Origin: Lewinella sp041392765
Lineage (GTDB): Bacteria; Bacteroidota; Bacteroidia; Chitinophagales; Saprospiraceae
Direction of reading: 5' to 3'
DNA: 64,000 nucleotides
Assembly: GCA_041392765.1 (NCBI GenBank)
Contig: JAWKLL010000004.1
Location: forward strand, 62,001-126,000
Shown: positions 57,416 to 64,000 of the stretch, piece after piece
How positions within the stretch are numbered: position 1 is the stretch's first letter
Layout of the letters: every line of letters starts with the position of its first letter
The notes under the pieces: model-generated
Database searches by the model: none
The model's input: only the letters and a program-made list of their open reading frames with translations
What the model was told of the DNA's origin: nothing
Translations under genes and position numbers: made by a program

Positions 57416-57775
57416 TTATTGGTCTGCGTTACCAGCTTCAATCGAAGGCATTGAATCAATAGGTTTTACTGTTATTGCACCTACTGTGTCATACTGTGCA
57501 GTGGCCGCCAATAAACCAAAGTTATCTTCTTCATCTATTCTTAATAAGGTACTTTGTAGTTTTCTGTTTACGCCCTCGCTTAGCATGTTAAAAAAAAATG
57601 GAAACAAATACTCGCTGCTATATACTTGTTGCGTTTTAGGCAGCGTCAAACTGATTCCCGAAAAGTTTGCGTTATTAAAATAACTGTCATCATACCTAAA
57701 AACATAATGCTGCCGACTTTCTTCTGTCAGCGTTCCAGCCAGTACATCATTGTGATATATTTCCAAAATCCTCAT
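57416..57775 (-). CDS. hipS: HipS-like protein (separate HipA N-terminal subdomain)
   Basis: A 119-residue protein: MRILEIYHNDVLAGTLTEES, then ISLTLPKTQQVYSSEYLFPFF and FNMLSEGVNRKLQST, and DNFGLLAATAQYDTVGAITV. These are the landmarks of HipA subdomain N-1, here a free-standing gene. In E. coli HipBST, HipS is the part that neutralises the kinase HipT, with HipB as its helper and the DNA-binding part. The gene is 4 bp downstream of hipB and 1 bp upstream of hipT, so the three are one operon. The motif that is LLPEGW in many HipA proteins is MLSEGV here. Confidence 0.85.
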   Translation of the reverse strand: MRILEIYHNDVLAGTLTEESRQHYVFRYDDSYFNNANFSGISLTLPKTQQVYSSEYLFPFFFNMLSEGVNRKLQSTLLRIDEEDNFGLLAATAQYDTVGAITVKPIDSMPSIEAGNADQ

Positions 57776-57779
57776 TTAA

Positions 57780-57989
57780 TCAGTGCTCTTTTTTTATGGT
57801 AAGTATCAATTCCATGCCCAACACTTCCGCCAGCTTATTCAACACTTCTAAGGTGGTGTTTCCCTGACCTCGCTCTAATTTATACAGGGTGTTTGTGCTC
57901 ACTTTTGCCAATTCCGCCAAGTGTGGTTGCGTTATTCCTAGCTCTTTGCGTCTATTCTTTATGGTTTCCCCAAGATGTGTAACGGACAT
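57780..57989 (-). CDS. hipB: HipB-like XRE-family antitoxin/repressor
   Basis: A 69-residue helix-turn-helix protein of the XRE/Cro family: LGETIKNRRKELGITQPHLAELAKVSTNTLYKLERGQGN is the DNA-binding helix set, followed by a C-terminal helix and strand (LEVLNKLAEVLGMELILTI) typical of HipB dimerisation. It is the first gene of the hipB-hipS-hipT operon. The operator candidates are the two palindromes upstream (58045-58066 and 58106-58127). Length matches short HipB proteins; the frame is intact. Confidence 0.88.
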   Translation of the reverse strand: MSVTHLGETIKNRRKELGITQPHLAELAKVSTNTLYKLERGQGNTTLEVLNKLAEVLGMELILTIKKEH

Positions 57990-58044
57990 GATTTGGTGAT
58001 TTTAGTGTCGAAGATAAGTGTTTTTTTATTAAATAAGCCGGTAA

Positions 58045-58066
58045 AAATCACACTACACTGTGATTT
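58045..58066. promoter_or_regulatory. HipB operator candidate 1
   Basis: Palindrome AAATCACA-N6-TGTGATTT, 22 bp, centred 67 bp upstream of the hipB ATG. The same arms and spacing recur at 58106-58127; a likely -7 element (TATCTTCG, near 58010) is between this site and the gene. Confidence 0.75.
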
Positions 58067-58105
58067 GAATATATTTTTAGGTGTGTTGTAAGTTAAATTA
58101 CATGA

Positions 58106-58127
58106 AAATCACATTTTATTGTGATTT
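58106..58127. promoter_or_regulatory. HipB operator candidate 2
   Basis: Palindrome AAATCACA-N6-TGTGATTT with arms identical to site 1 and the same 6-bp spacer; the two centres are 61 bp apart, close to six helical turns. Spacing of this kind suits cooperative binding by dimers on one face of DNA. Confidence 0.75.
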
Positions 58128-58219
58128 TTAAATACTCCTGTATCGGCGTATTTCATCTTAGTAATTTGACGGAAATATACTGTTCAATTTTTTTAGGCGA
58201 TTCGCAAACAATTACAAGT

Positions 58220-59395
58220 TTATTGCTTTACACTTTTCCTCACCAACCGCTTCACTACCTCGCTCGCGAAAGCACGCGCAAAGATGCCGATGGGTGCTGT
58301 TTGCATTACACGTAGTTCTTCCCATAGCGAAGTGGTGCCATTCAAAAAACTGAGCAGGCGAGCAGGAGGGTTGCGCCGAAAGAGCCTGCCAAATAGTGCA
58401 TCGCCGGGGTAGCGACCCTGCGCAAGTACATGCAGCAAAGTGCTATCATAGAGTCTATGCCGCAACAAACGGGTATCTCCTGTGTCATAAGGATGGCCGT
58501 GACGTTCCAAGCTATTCACCAACTGCCGTAAACGTCGGTGAATATACAGAAAAGTGTAACCCGTAGAAGCTCGTGTATGCCCCCCCGCCATACCTATATA
58601 GATAATGCGCCCGTCACGAGGAGGGAAGCGGTAGTCGGTCATAGGAATATTACCTTGCTCCATCCGTTGGATGCGGTAGGAAGGGAGTTGGGGGTAGTGA
58701 GCTTGTAGGTAATCGGTTATGATTTGGTCGTACGCTTCGGGTTGAAGGTGATGATTAGAAAAAATGGCGACTTCCACCAGCGCGGTGGTAGCCGAATCGG
58801 GCAATACATATAGAAAGCGCACCTCTCCGTGCTGTGGTGTCCTGAAATCCATGAGTACAGCGGTATCGGGGTCGAAATAGGGTTTGTCGGTTTCGATAAA
58901 CCATCCTCGGAAGTGCTGGTCTAGGTAGTTGACACCCGTTTTATCAATCTTCGGTGGTATGCTATTCATACACCAAGAAGCGTGGAAAGTGCCTGCTGGT
59001 GTTACAACCGTAGCGCGGTCTGCGGATGTGTGTATATCTTCTACGCGGGTTTTGAGCATTACTACATTAGGAAAACGAGCAAAATAAGCATCTGTAAACC
59101 GATAGAAATCATCACCCATTATCATTTTATAAGTGAAGGGAGCAATGGGAAAGGTTTGGGTATGCTCGGAGGTAGCCACTGTGAGGCGTTGCCAACGGTG
59201 ATAGACAATATCTTCGAAGGGGCCTGAGTATTTCCTCCCAAAAGCACCAGGTGCGGTCGTTTTCCTTTTTCTCTGCGGCATCAATCAGTAGGATACGGCT
59301 GTGGCCTAATTTGGATTGCAGCAACTGATAAACGAAGCTGCGCCCAGCGGCACCTCCCCAGCTACGATAAAGTCGAATTCGGTTGGGGAAGTCAT
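58220..59395 (-). CDS. crtY: Lycopene beta-cyclase, two frameshifts
   Basis: The FAD-dependent cyclase that forms beta rings on lycopene. From the ATG at 59395 the protein would have about 390 residues. Pieces: TEFDFIVAGGGAAGRSFVYQLL (dinucleotide fold), NDRTWCFWE, PFEDIVYHRWQRLTV, then FLYVLPDSATTALVEVAIFS and IGMAGGHTRASTGYTF, which is the CrtY signature near the C-terminus. Breaks occur at a run of G near 59380 (one G too few) and near 59228. It is the last gene of the carotenoid operon, starting 2 bp after cruF. With a hydratase gene next to it, a monocyclic carotenoid is the likely end product. Confidence 0.88.
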
Positions 59396-59397
59396 AA

Positions 59398-60078
59398 TTA
59401 CAGCAGGATATTGAGGAGGATAAAAAAGACGAGTTGTGCCAAGGCATACACATACAGCAAAGGTGTATGGAAACGAATGCCATAATATTGAAGCGGCCAG
59501 CTAAACACAAAAGCCACTACCGACCAAGCTGCGTAGTTTTGGAGCGGTATATCAACAGCGACTCATTGCCAATAATCTAATTGTATGGCTACGGGTTCAA
59601 TACAATAATCATAGGCCGCAATGAGAAGCGCCGCCAGCACCGCCCTCCCGATAGGCAGACGCACCCAATGGCTTGCTATCTGGTTGGTAGCCAATATGAG
59701 TAGCGTCCAATTCAAAGCGATGACGAGTGGAACGCCTAACCATTGTATCCACATAGTAGCCCCATAGTGATACACCCCAAAAATGCGTCCCGTAGCTACA
59801 CCCGCTACTTCAATGAAAAAAGTGCCTATGTAAGTGACCAATACCCAGTAGAGAAGCCTTGCATCTGCGTGTCGGCGGTACATGAAGACCAACAGCGGCA
59901 CACAGATTGCCATTAGCAAAAAGTCGGTCGTTAGCTTTGTGAACGGATAAACCGAAGGCATGAGGTGTGCTTGCACCCCGGATAGAAATGCAAAACCCAT
60001 GAACAGGGCAAATCCACCTTCCGTAGGTGTCATGCCCCAGCGGGATGCCGTTTGCCGGAAGGTATCAATTATATGCAT
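59398..60078 (-). CDS. cruF: Carotenoid 1,2-hydratase CruF-like membrane protein, in-frame TGA at 59563
   Basis: A membrane protein of about 226 residues with 6-7 helices. The first 171 codons read cleanly (FALFMGFAFLSGVQAHLMP, IGTFFIEVAGVATGRIFGVYHYG, WIQWLGVPLVIALNWTLLI, AYDYCIEPVAIQLDYWQ). Then a TGA follows, and beyond it the same frame runs on with VAVDIPLQNYAAWSVVAFVFSWPLQYYGI to a stop at 59398. The TGA sits where the family has Trp (WQW before IPLQNY), so it is a TGG to TGA change. CruF adds water at the C-1',2' end of acyclic psi ends. It overlaps crtB by 1 nt (TAATG). Confidence 0.8.
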
Positions 60079-60914
60079 TACAACAAATTCAGGCTGTTGC
60101 GCAAAGCACTACTGAATAGAAGCATGATTTTACGCCCGTCATTTACCCGTATGCGCTCCTGAGCCACTCGTTCTGCTGGGGCGTTTTTGATTTTTTTGAG
60201 CAGGTTGAGGTAATAGACATACGCCAGATACACCCCAAAACGCGCCCCCTCCGGCAGTTGAATGATACCTGTATAAGCGTGATCGAAATCCTTGCGGATA
60301 TCGGCTTCGATGGCTATTTTATCAGCCGGAGTGAAGTTGGAAAAATCAACCCCTGGGAAATAGACCCTTCCACGGTCGTCGAAGTCGCTTTTCAAGTCGC
60401 GCAGGAAATTCACCTTTTGGAAGGCAGCCCCCAAGCTTCTGGCGGGTGCTTTCAGGTGTTGGTACTGCTCGTCGTTGCCTTCGCAGAATACGCGCAAGCA
60501 CATAAGGCCTACTACTTCAGCGGAACCGTAGATGTAAGTTTCGTAGCGTTGCTGATCGTAAGTGTGATCGTGAAGATCCATTTCCATGCTAACAAGGAAA
60601 GCATCGATCAGCTCACGCTCAATGTTGTATTGGTGCACAACTTCCTGAAAAGACTGCAATACTGGATTGAGGCTGATTTTTTCATCAATAGCCCTGTACG
60701 TATCTTGCCAAAAGCGAGAAAGCAGTTCTACTTTGGGGTAGTCGTGGAAGGTGTCCACAATTTCATCAGCAAAACGCACGAAACCATAGATGGCATAAAT
60801 GGGATCGCGAAATTTTTTGTCAAAAGCGCGGATGCCCATAGAAAACGAGGTGCTGTACCGCTGGGTAATCAGCTTGCTCGATTCTATACATACCTGACGA
60901 TAAAGCTCCAGCAT
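60078..60914 (-). CDS. crtB: Phytoene synthase
   Basis: Condenses two geranylgeranyl diphosphates to phytoene. The 278-residue frame is intact. Asp-rich motifs are present: VRFADEIVDTF (first DxxxD-like region) and FLRDLKSDFDDRGRVYFPG (second). TRYSTSFSMGIRAFD is the N-terminal signature of squalene/phytoene synthases, and SAEVVGLMCLRVF is also conserved. Length is at the short end of the family. The stop overlaps the cruF start, so the two are translationally coupled. It lies 14 bp downstream of crtI. Confidence 0.93.
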   Translation of the reverse strand: MLELYRQVCIESSKLITQRYSTSFSMGIRAFDKKFRDPIYAIYGFVRFADEIVDTFHDYPKVELLSRFWQDTYRAIDEKISLNPVLQSFQEVVHQYNIERELIDAFLVSMEMDLHDHTYDQQRYETYIYGSAEVVGLMCLRVFCEGNDEQYQHLKAPARSLGAAFQKVNFLRDLKSDFDDRGRVYFPGVDFSNFTPADKIAIEADIRKDFDHAYTGIIQLPEGARFGVYLAYVYYLNLLKKIKNAPAERVAQERIRVNDGRKIMLLFSSALRNSLNLL

Positions 60915-60928
60915 AATGGATGAGTGAT

Positions 60929-62405
60929 TTACGGTTTATTTAAAAGTTTTCCCACTTCAGCCGCCACAACCTGCCCCGAAATGAGAGAAGGAGGTACCCC
61001 CGGGCCAGGGGTGGTCAGTTGTCCGGTGAAGAAAAAGTTTTTCAATTTGGTATGCCGCATACGGGGTTTGAGAAAAGCCGTTTGCAGCAGCGTATTGGCT
61101 AACCCGTATGCGTTTCCCTTAAAGGCATGATAATCCGAAACAAAATCGCGGTGAGCATACGATCGTTTGTAAACGATATGCTCGCGAATATCGTGCCCGG
61201 TGAGTGCCTTGAAGCGGTCGAGCAACAGGTTGAAGTAGTATTCCCGCTTTTCGTCGCTATCCTCCAAGCCGGGGGCGAGCGGAATGAGGAAAAACAGGTT
61301 TTCGCAGCCTTCAGGTGCTACCGTATCGTCCGTAACAGAAGGGGCGCACAGGTAGAAAAGCGGCTTGTCGGGCCATTTGGGCTGCTCATAAATATCGTGT
61401 GCATGCTGCGCCAAGTCTTCATCGAAGAATAGGTTGTGGTGCCGCAGTCCGGGTAGCTTTTTATTAACACCTACATAAAACAGCAAGCTGGAAGGAGCCA
61501 TCGTGCGTTTCTTCCAGTAAGCAGGAGAATACATACGATACGCTGGGGATAGGATTTGTTGTTCCAAATGGTGATAATCCGCGCCGCCTACCACGGCATC
61601 CGCCTCAAAAGTGCCTTGGGTGGTAACCACATGATGCACCTTGCCAGCCGTGATTTCCATTCGAGTAACTTCGTGACCTGTCTTAATATCGACTCCCAAT
61701 TCTTTGGCTAAACTCACCATCGCACGTACAATTTCGAACATGCCTTGGTGGGGATACCATGTACCCAGTGCTAAGTCAGCATAGTTCATGAGGCTATACA
61801 AAGCAGGAGTTTTTTGGGGCGTAGCACCCAGAAATAGCACAGGAAATTCCAGTAGGGAGATCAACTTTTCGTTGGTAAACATACGTCGCACCACCGCAGA
61901 TAGGTTGGTGAACATATCCAATTTGAAGAGACTTTGTAGAATTCGAATATCTGCAAACTCTAGAATGCTATGGCTGGGCTTGAAGACAAACTCACTCATT
62001 CCTACTTGATACTTGTAGGCGGCTTCTGCTAAAAATTGGCGCAACTTGGCACTGCTGCCGGGTTCATATTGCTCAAATAGTGCCATCAACGCATCCATGT
62101 TGGCAGGCACTTCCATGATTTCATCCTTCCCAAAAATAATGCGATAGGAAGGGTCGAGCCGCTTGAGATCGTAGTAGTCTGCGGTACTTTTGCCAAAGCG
62201 CTGGAAAAACTGTTCAAAGACTTCTGGCATCCAATACCAACTAAAACATGTCAAATACGAAGCCGTTGGCGGTGAATTGCCTAGCTCTTCCTCCTGGCGT
62301 ATCATTTTTTTCTAATAGGGTCACTGCGTACCCCTGTTGCGCCAAGCAACTGGCAGCCGCTAACCCCGCGAATCCCGCACCTATGACAATAATTTTCTTA
62401 GCCAA
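60929..62405 (-). CDS. crtI: Phytoene desaturase, one frameshift near the N-terminus
   Basis: Desaturates phytoene to lycopene using FAD. The main frame (62305 down to 60929) holds SWYWMPEVFEQFF, PHQGMFEIVRAMVSLAKELG and the C-terminal GQLTTPGPGVPPSLISGQVVA, the CrtI signature. The first 42 codons lie in another frame: AKKIIVIGAGFAGLAAASCLAQQG is the Rossmann FAD motif GxGxxG, then NDTPGGRARQFTANGFVFDM. The shift is near 62255, where a GPS motif should follow DM. Total about 490 residues as expected. No ATG is visible, so TTG at 62405 is the likely start. First gene of the operon crtI-crtB-cruF-crtY. Confidence 0.9.
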
Positions 62406-62612
62406 CTTGACTTTCAAATTTGTTACCGGGGTGTAACAGGATGGTTGGCTTTTTGTTCAGAAAAAGGAATGGATGGGTCGGGGGAGGGTAGTGAGGGTAC
62501 CTCTTTTTTGTTGGGACTATTTCGTAGTGTAACTTGGACTTTGACGAGGCCTTTTGCTAACGAAAAGAAGCTAAAAAGAAGTTTCAAAATAAAATTTCCA
62601 CCCCCTCCCTGC

Positions 62613-64000
62613 TCACTCAATACGCAACGCATATCGCTTGTTCAATCTGCCGTTGTTCTTCACTACCAACATATATTTTCCTGCGGGTGCGCGGCTGAGG
62701 TCAATACTTTTTTTGTGTGGCCCAGGTGGCTGGTTATTAAACTCCAAACGAGCCATTTCCTGCATGCTATCGGTATTGATAAGGATGAGTTGCACCTGAC
62801 ATAACTCCGTCAGTACATAAGTGACATCCAAATTGCCATTGGCATCTAATTGGGCGGGAATGGCATCCGAAGCGGGCGCGGTAGTGCCACCACCACTTCC
62901 TGCTACGGGGGATGTTGGTGTACGGTCATTCATAATGCGTACCACATCGCCCTCTTTGGGATTCCAGAGGGTGAGGCCGTAGGGTGTTTCAAAAATCCGG
63001 TTGTGGTTCACCTCTGCTACACGAGAAGAACCTTCGGTACGTACCGTTCTTATTTCTATCTTTTCGCTGTCGATGAAAAGCCATTTGAATTGGTTGAAGC
63101 TGCCATAGCTACGTGTCCAAGGTTTGGGGTCGTCTGCTGCTCGGAGCGGTGCCCCCCAGCCACCTTCGCCCATGTAGATGGTGCCGTTATCATCATCGCG
63201 GATGAAACCTTCTGCACTGCCCGCATCCCTACTGGGGCGAATAGGCCAAGTGATTTTGACGGTGTGTGCATCGGACTCCTGAACCAACTGCACCTTGTAT
63301 TTATGGAAAAGGGTGGCCCAAGTTACAATCAGGTCATCCCGCTCTTTTTTACGTCCTGTATGGGGGCGCATGCTTTCATGGTAATGGGCAAAACGCCAGA
63401 TTTCCTGCTGATGAGCCTGCAAATCCCTGCCTAGCCAATCGCGTTGATCGCCATCGCTAGGAAACTGTGAGTTGAGCGTGTAAATGCGCAGCAGGTTGCC
63501 ACCAAAGGTGAGGCGTAGTACGCATCGGGGTGTGGCACATCAAAACGGTTGACGAGTACCTCATTATTACCTTCGTGATTGCCACGCGCTACGATAATGA
63601 GGTGAGCCGCCCGTCGCTGCCAATGGTCGGTGCCAATCGTCGAACCACTCTCGCCACTCCATATCGGTATCGGTGTCGGTCATGTCGCCGCTGAAAACCA
63701 CAAAATGAGGCCGCAGCTTGCTAACTAAGGTGTTGGCATCACAACGCGCTAAACGATGGTTGCGGCTATCGCTCCCAGAGATAATTGACAGCCGCTCTCC
63801 CGGAGTTTATCAGGTGCGGTGCGGAAAGTATAACGCTTGCTGGTCGCATTCATTTTATCTTGCACTACAAAATGGTAAACGGTATTGGGGCGCAACCCCG
63901 TCAGGCGCACAAACACGTTGTTCATCGCCTTGTGAACCGCCCACGACGGCTTCGCTTGAAGGATAAGCACTGGCATTCGCGCCCTCGTCGGTGGTCGCGA
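62613..64000 (-). CDS. Purple acid phosphatase-like metallophosphoesterase with FN3 domain, partial and frameshifted
   Basis: The gene runs off the right edge. Upstream pieces (63976 down to 63749) are a fibronectin-type domain (FVRLTGLRPNTVYHFVVQD) of purple acid phosphatases. The metallophosphoesterase core follows in shifted frames: HFVVFSGDMTDTDTDMEWREWFDDW, then VARGNHEGNNEVLVNRF (the GNHE motif), then FPSDGDQRDWLGRDL. The frame 63422-62613 continues with FAHYHESMRPH, a metal-ligand region, and ends in a beta domain (LDLSRAPAGKYMLVVKN-like) similar to T9SS sorting domains. At least three shifts are needed. Likely a secreted phosphatase or phosphodiesterase. Confidence 0.75.

Noticed and set aside
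56383..57989. Ordinary two-gene hipAB
   Set aside because: The HipA N-terminal part is a complete separate frame with its own ATG and stop, 1 nt from the kinase start, so the three-gene reading is better. A frameshift at 57415 is the remaining alternative.
1..64000. tRNA or rRNA genes
   Set aside because: I looked at all gaps between genes for cloverleaf or rRNA signatures and recognised none; a tRNAscan run would be decisive.

Overview
The window comes from a bacterium of the phylum Bacteroidota, most likely near Saprospiria/Chitinophagia. Evidence: type IX secretion (T9SS) sorting domains on several secreted proteins, a gliding-motility-type C-terminal domain, a short primary sigma factor of the Bacteroidota type, TAnnTTTG -7 promoter elements, a fused ccoNO cbb3 oxidase gene, DUF3857 proteins and a START-like protein. 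This placement is inference from gene content.

Layout. 0-7.4 kb: housekeeping genes (sulfotransferase-like, EVE, E2-like acyltransferase, glgC, primary sigma factor, START-like, DbpA-type helicase, msrA). 7.4-14.2 kb: one giant secreted PKD/SprB-like adhesin gene, intact at its 3' third and shattered upstream. 14.7-21.6 kb: amino acid permease, T9SS arylsulfotransferase, DUF2490 protein, Lrp regulator, MarC, NadR-like kinase. 21.6-26.9 kb: repeat-rich DNA around leuS and a lipoprotein. 26.9-35.8 kb: complete cbb3 oxidase locus (ccoI-ccoS-ccoNO-ccoQ-ccoP-ccoG-ccoH plus a TauE/SafE-like membrane protein). 35.8-42 kb: two DUF3857 proteins, a small T9SS cargo and a MacB-type permease. 42.2-43.8 kb: an IS4/IS231-type insertion sequence with perfect 12-bp target duplications. 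43.8-49.5 kb: a cyclase-ATPase-TPR protein resembling soluble adenylyl cyclase, and a T9SS serine hydrolase. 49.8-52 kb: two genes that both lose their 5' ends at the same point (a TPR/lipocalin-like protein and glmM). 52.6-56.2 kb: a shattered surface peptidase/beta-propeller/beta-barrel gene. 56.2-58.1 kb: a three-gene hipB-hipS-hipT-like toxin-antitoxin module with two matching palindromic operators. 58.2-62.4 kb: carotenoid operon crtI-crtB-cruF-crtY. 62.6-64 kb: metallophosphoesterase running off the right edge.

Repeats are the other main content. I find a two-copy, 166-169 bp MITE with 8-bp target duplications and IS66-like ends. There is a family of about 135-bp hairpin elements, and a terminal motif TTTGACGGAAATA shared by eight sites. 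A 17-bp tandem unit recurs at three loci. Several of these supply the first or last codons of neighbouring genes.

Caution on frames: many genes carry one or more frameshifts, several at homopolymers, in otherwise well conserved proteins. Sequencing or assembly error is the simplest cause. For broken frames I give the whole gene span; 'pseudogene' marks heavily broken or truncated genes in this sequence and does not claim loss of function. No rRNA, tRNA or CRISPR array was recognised.
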